Positions 29,535-36,920 of a stretch of DNA of 64,000 nucleotides are shown here, piece by piece. Below the pieces are notes generated by a model. That model did not search any database, was not told the origin of the DNA, and worked only from the letters and a program-made list of their open reading frames with translations. Position 1 is the first letter of the stretch; each line of letters begins with the position of its first letter. The DNA is from Brevundimonas bullata (GTDB taxonomy: Bacteria; Pseudomonadota; Alphaproteobacteria; Caulobacterales; Caulobacteraceae). A program made the translations under genes and the position numbers. The stretch spans positions 434,001 to 498,000 of the forward strand of contig NZ_JACHLM010000002.1 in the NCBI RefSeq assembly GCF_014207965.1, read 5' to 3'.

Positions 29535-29750
29535 ATGGCGACCTATGATTTCATCGTAAGCGGGATGGATCCCGAGATGGCCCTCGAGGGCGCGGCGTCT
29601 ACGGACGCCGAGGCGTGGCGGGAGGCCATCCTCTTCCTTTCGGAAATGTTGCGAGAGAAGCCTGTTCGAGAAGGCGGCGCCTTTTCGCTTCAGGTTATTG
29701 TCCGGAACAAAGGTCGGGAAATATGTCGGGTGGGCGCTTCGGCTCATTAA
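29535..29750 (+). CDS. Small DUF6894-like protein
   Basis: A 71-residue protein beginning MATYDFIVSGMDPEMALEGA with later AWREAILFLSEMLREKP and a short beta hairpin (SLQVIVRNKGREICRV). The beta-helix-beta layout resembles DUF6894, a family common in alphaproteobacterial stress islands. The ATG at 29535 is chosen since upstream sequence is unlike the family. A second relative lies at 43700. Function unknown. Confidence 0.55.
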   Translation: MATYDFIVSGMDPEMALEGAASTDAEAWREAILFLSEMLREKPVREGGAFSLQVIVRNKGREICRVGASAH

Positions 29751-29776
29751 AGCCTACGCTGGAGAGGCGAAAAAGA

Positions 29777-29822
29777 AGACGGCCGGTACGCCAAAGGGGG
29801 GCAATCGCGGAGCCGGCCGTCT
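29777..29822 (+). other. Long-loop inverted repeat
   Basis: A perfect 10-bp inverted repeat AGACGGCCGG / CCGGCCGTCT spaced by 26 nt, in which a GCC/GGC inner stem is possible. It lies 26 nt downstream of the DUF6894-like gene. It could be a terminator-like structure or part of a small RNA. No T-run follows. Confidence 0.4.
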
Positions 29823-30008
29823 GCCGATCTTCTCCCCATGAAGAATCTGCATCCGGACAACGTCGCGTCTGGGGCGCCGCTCCCTCGGTCGTGTTCCGGA
29901 CATATCACGCGGTTTCAGGAGAGAGGCGCGCGCTGGCGGGCTTTTCGGTGCGGCGTGGAGCGGGACGGATGGCCCGGCGTTGCTACGAAAGTCATCAGGA
30001 GCAGAGAC

Positions 30009-30203
30009 ATGAGCATGCACGACCAAGCCTTCAGAACTGTGGAACTCCCGGCGCTTCCGGGAAAACTGGGTGAAATCGACGCTCTTCTACAGGCGGCCAG
30101 ATCCTCCGGAACCGCGATCGGGGAACGCACCGTGCTCCAGGAGATCGCGCGTATTATCGATCGCCCTTCTGGCGGCGACATCTACCAGAAGCCGCTCGGC
30201 TGA
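30009..30203 (+). CDS. Hypothetical small protein
   Basis: A 64-residue protein, MSMHDQAFRTVELPALPGKL at the start and a helical middle (EIDALLQAARSSG, LQEIARIIDR). The ATG at 30009 has AGGAG about 8 nt upstream, which supports the start. No family was recognised. It stands alone between the DUF6894-like gene and a lipoprotein gene in the accessory region. Confidence 0.5.
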   Translation: MSMHDQAFRTVELPALPGKLGEIDALLQAARSSGTAIGERTVLQEIARIIDRPSGGDIYQKPLG

Positions 30204-30394
30204 TCGCCGTTTCCGGATCACGGCGTTTCCGGCGAAATGTTCAAAACCCGACATAACCTCGAAAGGCGGACTTAATCGCTGATTTGGGCCGGTTTGCGAG
30301 CGAATTTCTGGGTTCCGCCGGAGGTGTTGAAATTTCGACCGGCAACCCTTCAGGGGGTGACCGCTTGAAATCGCTCACAACGAAAGGCGCTCGA

Positions 30395-30742
30395 ATGAAG
30401 CTGATAATTCCCGCTCTCGCCGTGACGGCGCTGATGCTGACCGCATGCGGAGACAATTCTTCCGATCGCGGACAGGTCGAAGGTCCCGTGGTTTCAGGGT
30501 CTGAAGCACCGCGCAATCCAGCCGTCGACACAGGCGGCGGCGATACGCTCACACCGGGAGCCAACTCCTTCACGGAGGCTCAGGCGCGTTCGGCGATCGA
30601 GAAGCAGGGCTATGTGATTTCGGGCCCTTTAAGCCAGGACGCCCAGGGTTTGTGGAGCGCGCCCGCCACCAAGGACGGCGCCGAGGCCGTGGTCTCGGTC
30701 GACTACAAGGGCGACGTGAGCGCCGCCGCACCGGGTCGCTGA
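30395..30742 (+). CDS. Hypothetical small lipoprotein
   Basis: A 115-residue protein with signal MKLIIPALAVTALMLTACGD (lipobox LTAC, Cys about 18). The mature domain contains FTEAQARSAIEKQGYVISGPLSQDAQGLWSAPATKDG, a pattern seen in small PepSY-like or DUF-type periplasmic proteins of Caulobacterales and Sphingomonadales. It lies 36 nt upstream of the YflT-like stress gene on the same strand, so they may be cotranscribed. Function is unknown. Confidence 0.7.
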   Translation: MKLIIPALAVTALMLTACGDNSSDRGQVEGPVVSGSEAPRNPAVDTGGGDTLTPGANSFTEAQARSAIEKQGYVISGPLSQDAQGLWSAPATKDGAEAVVSVDYKGDVSAAAPGR

Positions 30743-30778
30743 CCCTTTAACGACATCTGATTTTTCAAAGGAGCTCTC

Positions 30779-31423
30779 ATGCCCGCCGTCACCCGCCTGT
30801 TCGACCACCATACCGAGGCCTTGGCCGCCGTTTCTGAACTCGAGGCCGCAGGCTTTGATCATTCGGCCATCAGCATTGTCTCCAACAATGCGGAAGAGTG
30901 GCATGACGGCCATCAACACAAGGACCGTACCGGCGCCGCCCTGGGCGACAGGAACGGCGACGGCGTCAACGACGTCGGCGAAGGGGCGGGCAAGGGCGCG
31001 GCTGCAGGCGGCGCCCTGGGCGCCGGGGCCGGCGTCCTGGCGGGCCTCGGTATGCTGGCGATCCCGGGCCTGGGGCCAGTCGTTGCGGCCGGTTGGCTGG
31101 CGTCGACAGTCGTGGGCGCCGCCGTGGGCGCGACGGCCGGGGGCGCGACCGGCGGTCTTCTCGGCGCGCTCAAGGAAGCGGGACATGGCGATGAAGACGC
31201 CCATGTCTATGCAGAGGGCGTTCGACGCGGCGGCACGCTCGTGAGCGTCAGGACTACGGACGCGGAGCGCGCGCGGGTCGAGACCATCCTGGATAATCGC
31301 CGGGGCCTGGATGCTGTCACGCGAGGCGGCGTCTATCGTCAGGCGGGCTGGACCGAGTTCGACCCGCGTGGCGAACCCTATAGTCCGGAACAGATCAGGG
31401 CCGAACGCGCGCGCTACCGCTGA
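30779..31423 (+). CDS. General stress protein with YflT-like domain and glycine zipper
   Basis: A 214-residue protein. The N-terminal ferredoxin-like domain (VTRLFDHHTEALAAVSELEAAGFDHSAISIVSNN, residues 3-36) matches the heat-induced/general stress YflT-type domain. A glycine-rich hydrophobic middle (about residues 75-140, repeated GAGxGxxxG) could span or associate with the membrane. The C-terminal part repeats a beta-alpha pattern (GTLVSVRTTDAERARVETIL). A clear AAAGGAG precedes the ATG. Role in stress is by family, not direct evidence. Confidence 0.8.
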   Translation: MPAVTRLFDHHTEALAAVSELEAAGFDHSAISIVSNNAEEWHDGHQHKDRTGAALGDRNGDGVNDVGEGAGKGAAAGGALGAGAGVLAGLGMLAIPGLGPVVAAGWLASTVVGAAVGATAGGATGGLLGALKEAGHGDEDAHVYAEGVRRGGTLVSVRTTDAERARVETILDNRRGLDAVTRGGVYRQAGWTEFDPRGEPYSPEQIRAERARYR

Positions 31424-31558
31424 CGCCGGTCAAAACCCCGGGGCGTCTCTCCTGACCGGAGCGGCGCCCTCTTTTATTCGGATGGCGGTGTCGCCCAGAC
31501 GACATTTCCGCCCATCGGGCGTCTTACGGCGTTCCCGGTCCAGACAAGGGCTGGAGAC

Positions 31559-31786
31559 ATGGGCGTCGTCATTTCTTTTCCCGACAGGGGCCGTTCAGGT
31601 CGCAGACGGCGCGGCTGGAGGCTAGCGGTTGTCGGCCTCTGCGCTGGCTTGCTCGTCGCGGCCGGCGTCGTCCTGGCGGGCCAGGATCTTCTTCGAGGAG
31701 GACGGGGCGGCCTGTTGAAGGAGGCGGCAGGCCGCTCAGCATCGGTCGCTCCGGTCATCCCTGATCAGGCGGCTGTATCGCGTTGA
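31559..31786 (+). CDS. Hypothetical single-span membrane protein
   Basis: A 75-residue frame with a basic N-terminus (RGRSGRRRRGWR) and one hydrophobic helix LAVVGLCAGLLVAAGVVLAG (about residues 22-41). GGAG lies 3-5 nt upstream of the ATG. Its 3' end overlaps the tail of the decayed minus-strand Crp gene by 22 nt. Nothing more can be said of function; it might be non-coding. Confidence 0.45.
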   Translation: MGVVISFPDRGRSGRRRRGWRLAVVGLCAGLLVAAGVVLAGQDLLRGGRGGLLKEAAGRSASVAPVIPDQAAVSR

Positions 31787-32551
31787 TCAGCATCGTTGGA
31801 GACCCAGCTTGCAGGTTCAGCAGGGCGTTGCGGGGCGACGACCATGGTCCCAGAGGGCGTCCTGCTGTCGCCGCAGCCGCAGGACACGGCGCGCAGACCG
31901 GCCAGGTCGAGAATCTGGACCTCGCCACGTCCAAACCGGACCAGACCCAGGGCCTGAAGACGCCTCGCGGCGGCGTTGACGCTGGTCCTTTGCACGCCGA
32001 GCATGGCGCCGAAATCAGCCTGGGTCAGGCGGAGGGGGCGCCATTGGCCCCGCAATGCAGCCGGACCAGCCACTTCGCCAGCCGCTCCTGAACGAGGTGG
32101 GAGGCGTTGCAGGCCGCTTCGGCGACCAGACCGCTCAATCGTCTGGAAGACTGCCGGGCGACAAGGCGGTTGAGCCGTTCGCGGCCGAGACCATCGACGA
32201 GGCAAGCGGCGGCACTTGGCAAAATGTGGTGTCGATCAGGGCCTTGGCCGTTGGCCGGTCGGCGTCGGGCTCAAGGGCGTGGTCCCAACCGTGAACCGAC
32301 CCGGCGACGACGGTCGCGGCGCAGATGCGGTCGCCGTGGGGGAAGAGGCCCAGAACGCCTGCGAGAACAAAGGAGAGAAAGCCGGTTTCCACGAGGGGCT
32401 CGCCGGAAGGGATCGTCATCAGTCTGCTGTGAGGCTGGGCGATCGACTGGATGCTGCGCGGGAGCGCCTGGAAGACAGGATGGTCGACCAGGTCCAGGTG
32501 CGGACGATGAAGACCGCAACCTGTATTGGTGAGGCTGATCATAGTTTGCAT
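31765..32551 (-). pseudogene. Crp/Fnr-type regulator with two frameshifts
   Basis: Decayed paralogue of the intact regulator at 39526-40323. Reading from ATG 32551, frame 1 gives HPVFQALPRSIQ to DTTFCQVP. It then continues in frame 2 (AACLVDGLGRERLNRLVARQ to GANGAP) and again in frame 3 (LTQADFGAMLGVQRTSVNAA to LRAVSCGCG). Comparison with the intact copy shows one base lost near 32212 and one near 32045. All three pieces align in order with the intact protein, including the helix-turn-helix. Its upstream DNA also matches the intact copy in the motif at 32597-32610. Confidence 0.85.
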
Positions 32552-32596
32552 GTCGGACTCCTGAGCACAGAGTGACGCACCGGGCGCGAGCCGCAC

Positions 32597-32610
32597 TTAC
32601 ATGGGTTAGG
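32597..32610 (-). promoter_or_regulatory. CTAACCYATGTWR motif, copy A
   Basis: Minus-strand reading CCTAACCCATGTAA, 46 nt upstream of the ATG of the decayed regulator. Near-identical copies precede the intact regulator (40379-40393) and a small gene (40999-41012). It is probably a promoter or operator element. Confidence 0.5.
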
Positions 32611-32732
32611 AAAAGCGGGAGGAGACTGGAAAGGCGTTTGCAGCGGGCGTCGTGTTTTCCGCCAATGTCCGGCTCAGTGCACAGGGAACGAGGGGCAAGA
32701 CGCTGAATTGAGCTTCTGGAACAGGAGGCGAC

Positions 32733-33082
32733 ATGACCCTTTACACCGTCTGCTACAGCGCACGTGGACAGGCGTGCTGAGAACCGAGGCCGTCGTCGCG
32801 GATGAGGCCCGGTCAGCGATCGCCTTGGTGGAACGTCGCCTGGGCGCGAGCCGGACCTTCCAGAAAGCCAAGGTTTTCGAGGACGGGGAGCTGCGATTCA
32901 ACGTCTCGTCGGACGCTAGGGGGCGTGGCGACGACGGGCGGCGGAACCAGCCCGAGATTGTGATGTCTCTACAGTCGCGCCAGCGACGGAACGCGTCCGG
33001 CGCCGGGGGATTATCACGACGCACCCTATGGCGAGGAGACCGTCCTGATCAGCCCCCTGATCCAGAAGCTGTCGCGTCGTGA
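32733..33082 (+). pseudogene. Decayed copy of the small protein at 40513
   Basis: The ATG at 32733 has AGGAGG 5 nt upstream and starts MTLYTVCYSARG, matching MTQFIIRYSARG of the 75-residue gene at 40513. A one-base loss near 32770 puts a TGA after 15 codons; the next frame then continues the alignment (GVLRTEAVVADEARSAIALVERRLGASRTFQKAKVFEDGELRFNV against GVLRTETVAVSDASAAAAQAKRRLGTSRVFEEARVFEDDELRFNV, compared in pieces). The homologous stop is also lost. It lies divergent from the decayed regulator, just as the intact pair is arranged. Confidence 0.8.
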
Positions 33083-33764
33083 TGAACTCTCCGGCCGGGA
33101 GAAGGAGGTTCTGGGAGAGCTTCTTCAGCCTCCAGTGGTCATTTCGGCGGGGAGAGACATCGTCCGGCAGCATTCATCGCCCGGGTTCAGCACCCTGATC
33201 CTCGACGGCTTCGCCGCCCGGTATGTCGTGCTGATGAACGGCGCAAGGCAGATCACGGAACTGAATGTGCCCGGCGACTTTGTCGATCTGCACAGTCTGA
33301 TGATGAACCCCATGGATCATGGGGTGGTGGCGCTCACCACCTGCACGGTCGCGCAGTCGCCTCATGACGGCCTGCGCCGTCTGACAGAGAGCGAACCCCA
33401 TCTGACCCGGCTGCTCTGGATGGACACGCTGATCGACGCCGCCGTGCACCGGCAATGGATCGCTGGCCTGGGGCGCCGGACCGCCGTGGCGCGGCTCGCC
33501 CATCTCCTTTGCGAACTCTATCTCCGCCTGGAGACCGTCCATCGCGCAGGAAGCGGCAGGATGGAGCTTCCTCTCAGTCAGGCCGTGCTCGCAGACGTCC
33601 TCGGGCTGTCGGACGTCCACGTCAATCGCTCCATCGCCCAACTGCGGGGCGCGGAACTGGTGAAATGGACAGGACGCGCCATTGAGATCTGCGACTGGGA
33701 CGCTCTTGTAAGGCAGGCGGACTTCGATCCCACCTATCTGAGGCTGACAAGGGCCCCGGTCTAG
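32964..33764 (+). CDS. Crp/Fnr-family regulator, start codon lost or unusual
   Basis: Cyclic-nucleotide-binding-type regulator of roughly 240-265 residues. The family N-terminus ISPLIQKLSRRDELSGREKE is encoded from about 33048, then the sensor barrel (HSSPGFSTLILDGFAARYVVL, ITELNVPGDFVDLHS) and the helix-turn-helix (LADVLGLSDVHVNRSIAQLRG). The first in-frame GTG is at 33135, inside the barrel; no ATG, GTG or TTG lies in frame before it. An ATG at 32963 is in another frame. A start-proximal indel is likely, so this may be a recent pseudogene. The listed start is only the open-frame limit. Confidence 0.65.
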   Translation, partial: CLYSRASDGTRPAPGDYHDAPYGEETVLISPLIQKLSRRDELSGREKEVLGELLQPPVVISAGRDIVRQHSSPGFSTLILDGFAARYVVLMNGARQITELNVPGDFVDLHSLMMNPMDHGVVALTTCTVAQSPHDGLRRLTESEPHLTRLLWMDTLIDAAVHRQWIAGLGRRTAVARLAHLLCELYLRLETVHRAGSGRMELPLSQAVLADVLGLSDVHVNRSIAQLRGAELVKWTGRAIEICDWDALVRQADFDPTYLRLTRAPV

Positions 33765-34264
33765 GATCGGTCCAGCTCGAAGCCGTCGAGGACAAGACCC
33801 GAGGGGCGCCGATGGCTGCGGAACTTCCATAGAGCGACCGGCTCTGGAACCGGCACGTCCGGGAGGCTCTCTAGCCCGACCAGCCGTTCTTTCAGGTCTG
33901 TCTCGCAATATTTGTCGCGGGGCAGGGCGTCTAGCCGTTCGAGCAGGCCGTTCAAACCCTCTTCGAGAGCGGCGTGGTCCCGCCATAGCCGCCGCCATCG
34001 CCGGATCCAGGCGCGCGTGGCCAGGATCTCGGACGGCGTCGCCGTCTCCACCTCGCCTGCGATGACCCGCATCAGGTCCATGATCGCGATCAGATCGTCC
34101 ACGGCCGCGCGGTCGACATCGACATAGCGGGGGTAAAGCAGTTCCTCGCGGATGATGGAGGCCATGGCGAACAGCCTGCAGAGTTCGGCAGGGCGGTCCG
34201 CGCCTGTCTCTGACTCGAGATGGTCCTTGAAACGACTGTCGAGATAGCGGAGCTCGGCGAGCAT
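33761..34264 (-). CDS. Hypothetical helical protein, weakly hemerythrin-like
   Basis: A 167-residue helical protein with no signal peptide. Helices such as LRYLDSRFKDHLESETG, LCRLFAMASIIREELLYPRY and DDLIAIMDLMRVIAGEVE suggest a four-helix bundle; the EELLYP phrase recalls hemerythrin domains but the expected histidine set is missing (one His in KDH, one in RDH). The ATG at 34264 is chosen for an AGGAGG site just upstream. It is convergent with the Crp gene (4 nt overlap) and divergent from the NDH-2 gene. Confidence 0.6.
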   Translation of the reverse strand: MLAELRYLDSRFKDHLESETGADRPAELCRLFAMASIIREELLYPRYVDVDRAAVDDLIAIMDLMRVIAGEVETATPSEILATRAWIRRWRRLWRDHAALEEGLNGLLERLDALPRDKYCETDLKERLVGLESLPDVPVPEPVALWKFRSHRRPSGLVLDGFELDRS

Positions 34265-34297
34265 GTTCAAAACCTCCTTCTTTCTAGAGCACGGACG

Positions 34298-34310
34298 GGG
34301 ATTAAATCCC
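34298..34310. promoter_or_regulatory. Palindrome between divergent genes
   Basis: GGGATTAAATCCC, a perfect 6-bp inverted repeat around one base, lies 34 nt upstream of the 34264 start and 133 nt before the NDH-2 start. It is a possible operator; no regulator is known to bind this sequence. Confidence 0.35.
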
Positions 34311-34442
34311 GATCGTCTGCGCCCCGGCGCCCAGAGTTCGCTTTTGGTCACTTGCAGTGGATGGGCGAAACCTGTGAATCCGGACCGGGAGGCGGGGGCC
34401 GGTCTTTTCGCAACCCCTGCCGGAGGCAGGGATTGTTTCAGG

Positions 34443-35714
34443 ATGCAGAACCAGATCGTGATCGTGGGGGGCGGCGCAGGCGGGCTTGAGCTCGCCGCTC
34501 TTCTCGGCCGGCGGCTGGGCCCTCACGAAGGACCTCGTAAGGTGGTCCTGATAGACCGGGCGATCTTCCATCTGTGGAAGCCTTCTCTTCATGAAGTCGC
34601 GGCGGGCTCGCTGGACTCTAGGCAGGAAGGCCTCGACTATCTGATGCTCGCGCGCCGCAATCATTTCAGGTTCATGCTGGGCGAGGTCGAAGGCCTCGAC
34701 CCCGTCGCGCGCCGTCTTCGTCTGGCTGAAACCCGGGACGTCGAGGGCGCTCTCCTTATCGGCGCGCGCGTGCTGAACTATGAGCGTCTGGTCCTGGCGA
34801 CGGGCGCCGGAAGCCATCTGTTCGACACGCCCGGCGCGGCTGAACACGCCTGTCTGCTCGAGGACGTCGCGGACGCGGAGGCCTTTCACCGGCGGCTCGC
34901 CGCGCTCTTCCTGTCATCCGCCTATGACAGTCGCCGACTGCTCAGGATCGCCATCGTCGGGGCCGGCGCGACCGGGGTCGAACTCGCCACGGAGCTTCTG
35001 GAAGGACACGCTGTCCTGTCGGCGGCGCTCGACCCGACCGAGCGCTTCACGCTGGAGGTCACGGTCGCGGAGGCAGCGCCCCGCATCCTCGGCGGCCTGC
35101 CCGAGGCGGTCGCTGCCAAGGCAGCCCGCGCGCTGAAGGCGCGCGGCGTCAGGCTCGCGGTAGGCGCGCGCGTAACGCGGGTGCGGGCCGACAGCCTGGA
35201 AACCAGCGTCGGCGAGATTCCAGCCGATCTGATCGTATGGGCCGCAGGGGTTAAGGCGGGCGAGATCAACAGGACCTTCGGCCTGGCGACGGGCCGCCTC
35301 AACCAGTTCGTCGTGGACGACCGGCTCCGCGCCTCCGCCCCCGGTGTCTACGCCATGGGCGATTGCGCCGAAGCCCCCGGCCCCGACGGACGCCCGGTGC
35401 CGGCCAGGGCCCAGGCGGCATCCCAGGAGGCCGCCTATCTGGCCAGGGTCCTGACGCGACCCGGGGATCCCGAACCCTATCATTACCGCGACAGGGGGTC
35501 CCTCATCTCCCTCGGCCCGGGTCATGGACTGGGCTCACTCATGGGGGGACTGGCCGGACCCGACTTCCTGATTGAGGGGCTTGTCGCCCGATGGGCCTAT
35601 ATGGCCCTTCACCTGGAGCACCACCGCGTCGTCGTCGGCCTGCGAAGAACCGTGCTGCTCGCCCTGAGCCGGTTGATCCACCGCCGGGTTTCGGGGCGGT
35701 TGAAGCTGCACTGA
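34443..35714 (+). CDS. Type II NADH dehydrogenase (NDH-2)-like flavoprotein
   Basis: Membrane-associated FAD enzyme of 423 residues that probably passes electrons from NADH to quinone without proton pumping. The first dinucleotide fold IVGGGAGGLELAALLG is at the N-terminus, the second IVGAGATGVELATEL near residue 170, and VYAMGDCAEAP is the FAD-binding end motif. The C-terminus (WAYMALHLEHHRVVVGLRRT) fits the amphipathic membrane-anchoring helices of NDH-2. The ATG at 34443 gives the classic N-terminus. It is divergent from the helical hypothetical gene. Confidence 0.87.
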   Translation: MQNQIVIVGGGAGGLELAALLGRRLGPHEGPRKVVLIDRAIFHLWKPSLHEVAAGSLDSRQEGLDYLMLARRNHFRFMLGEVEGLDPVARRLRLAETRDVEGALLIGARVLNYERLVLATGAGSHLFDTPGAAEHACLLEDVADAEAFHRRLAALFLSSAYDSRRLLRIAIVGAGATGVELATELLEGHAVLSAALDPTERFTLEVTVAEAAPRILGGLPEAVAAKAARALKARGVRLAVGARVTRVRADSLETSVGEIPADLIVWAAGVKAGEINRTFGLATGRLNQFVVDDRLRASAPGVYAMGDCAEAPGPDGRPVPARAQAASQEAAYLARVLTRPGDPEPYHYRDRGSLISLGPGHGLGSLMGGLAGPDFLIEGLVARWAYMALHLEHHRVVVGLRRTVLLALSRLIHRRVSGRLKLH

Positions 35715-36100
35715 CGAAGGGGCATACCCCGGTCAGATCAGTGGGCCTAAGCGGTCACACACGCCGGGTGGGCGACCGTCGCCGGGATGAAGTCCGGCTT
35801 CGGATCATTCCGAAGCGACGCATCAGGGGCGTCCGGCCGAAGATGAAACCCAGCAGACGGCCAAGAAGGCCGTCTGGTTTTATCGGTGTGGATCCTCGCT
35901 CTCGACATGAAGCCATCCTGACCCTGTGCACGGGGCGCCAAACACCATGGGCTAGGACGACGGGGGCCCATCGCGAGCGACCGCGCGTGGGCTCCGGACC
36001 GGCGAGCCGGATTCAGGCTGGCCCCTCCAAGGCGCCTTTTGGGAGCTTGTCCTGTTCTGGAGTTAGGGCGCTCAGGCGACAGCTCCGCCGCAATTGCGCT
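35715..36100 (+). other. Intergenic region after NDH-2
   Basis: 386 bases with no convincing gene. It holds the double hairpin at 35797-35881. A degenerate version of the CTAACCYATG motif (CCTAGCCCATGG on the minus strand, about 35945-35956) lies ahead of a doubtful 53-codon minus-strand frame starting at 35908. Confidence 0.4.
35797..35881 (+). other. Two hairpins, the second terminator-like (possible sRNA 3' end)
   Basis: First hairpin GCTTCGGA-TCAT-TCCGAAGC (35797-35816), then CAGACGGCC-AAGAA-GGCCGTCTG (35854-35876) followed by GTTTTA. The second is a good intrinsic terminator but lies about 140 nt past the NDH-2 stop, so the stretch from 35715 could be a long 3' UTR or a separate small RNA. 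Confidence 0.45.
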
Positions 36101-36289
36101 CTAGGTCCGGGTCGAGGCCGCCGTGGAGCGGGTGTCGCCGCCCGCGTTCTGGCCGGCGCGAAAGATCTGGATGGGCTTCTTTTCCTCGAGACCGTCGGAG
36201 CGTCCGTCCGTACGGGCCGGCGCTGTCACCGTGGGGTCGGTATTGTCCTCGGGGTTCGGTCGGGGCGGTTTGTCAGGGCGGCGGTCCAT
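36101..36289 (-). CDS. Small hydrophilic protein under an EcfG-type promoter
   Basis: A 62-residue, highly charged protein (MDRRPDKPPRPNPEDNTD at the start, then EEKKPIQIFRAGQNAGG). It is probably disordered and cytosolic. GAGGA lies 5 nt upstream of the ATG at 36289. A GGAAC-N17-GTT promoter sits 29 nt further upstream (36318-36342), which strongly supports a real, stress-induced gene. No family was recognised. Confidence 0.6.
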   Translation of the reverse strand: MDRRPDKPPRPNPEDNTDPTVTAPARTDGRSDGLEEKKPIQIFRAGQNAGGDTRSTAASTRT

Positions 36290-36317
36290 GGCGTCCTCGC
36301 TTGCAGGGCCTGAGGTC

Positions 36318-36342
36318 AACCGTCGAGGGACCGGCCGGTTCC
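36318..36342 (-). promoter_or_regulatory. EcfG/sigma-T-type promoter
   Basis: On the minus strand GGAAC (36342-36338), 17 nt, then GTT (36320-36318), the alphaproteobacterial general-stress consensus. The small gene starts 29 nt downstream. Confidence 0.6.
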
Positions 36343-36356
36343 GGTCGCGCCGGGCC

Positions 36357-36897
36357 TCAGAAGGCCGCGGGAATGAGCGGCCCGCAGACGGCGCTGAGGT
36401 TGGCCGCCTGGACGAGGCCGGGGAGATCCTGCAGCACGGTGCGTCCTGTCCTGTAGTCGACGAAAACGTTTCGTCGAAGCTGCTGGAGGGTGCGGTTCAT
36501 GTGGACCGCGCTGAGGCCGAGAATGTCGGCGAGGACGTTCTGGGTCAGGGAAGGTGGAGAGCGCCGCCGCGCGCGGACCCGAGCCGGACCTGTCGCTCGT
36601 GCAGTTCGAGGAGCAGGTGGGCCGTACGTTCGTAGGCGTTGAGGTGTCCAAGACGTATGACCTGGCGCGCCATGCGCAGGCGTTCGGCCGTCCGGCAACG
36701 CCGCCAGGCCTCTCTCAGGGGAGAGGCCTGGGTCCCGGGTTCGGAAAGCGTGGTCCAGAAGGCGGTGGCGTCCACCGTGACGATCTCGGTCAGGGCCCAG
36801 ACCTGGAGATCGGCGTCCACCGATCCCGAGGCCACGATCACGTCGCCGGGCAGGCTCTTTTCCCGGCCTGTCCTCCACTGGGCCGGGGGCTACGGCG
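36357..36897 (-). pseudogene. Truncated, frameshifted Crp/Fnr-type regulator
   Basis: The N-terminal third is missing: the recognisable sequence begins QWRTGREKSLPGDVIVASG, with a stop just upstream. It continues LTEIVTVDATAFWTTL and ERTAHLLLELHERQVRLG to GGALHLP, then shifts frame (near 36548; CTTCCCTGACC where CTTCCCCTGACC is expected) into LTQNVLADILGLSAVHMNRTLQQLRR and ends at 36357. It lies 23 nt beyond the SulP stop on the same strand. Confidence 0.78.
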
Positions 36898-36920
36898 AAG
36901 CGGAATGGTCACGGCCAGGC

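Noticed and set aside
30215..30245. Direct repeat CGCCGTTTCCGG / CGGCGTTTCCGG
   Set aside because: Only two imperfect copies in GC-rich intergenic DNA; no link to a regulator or RNA.
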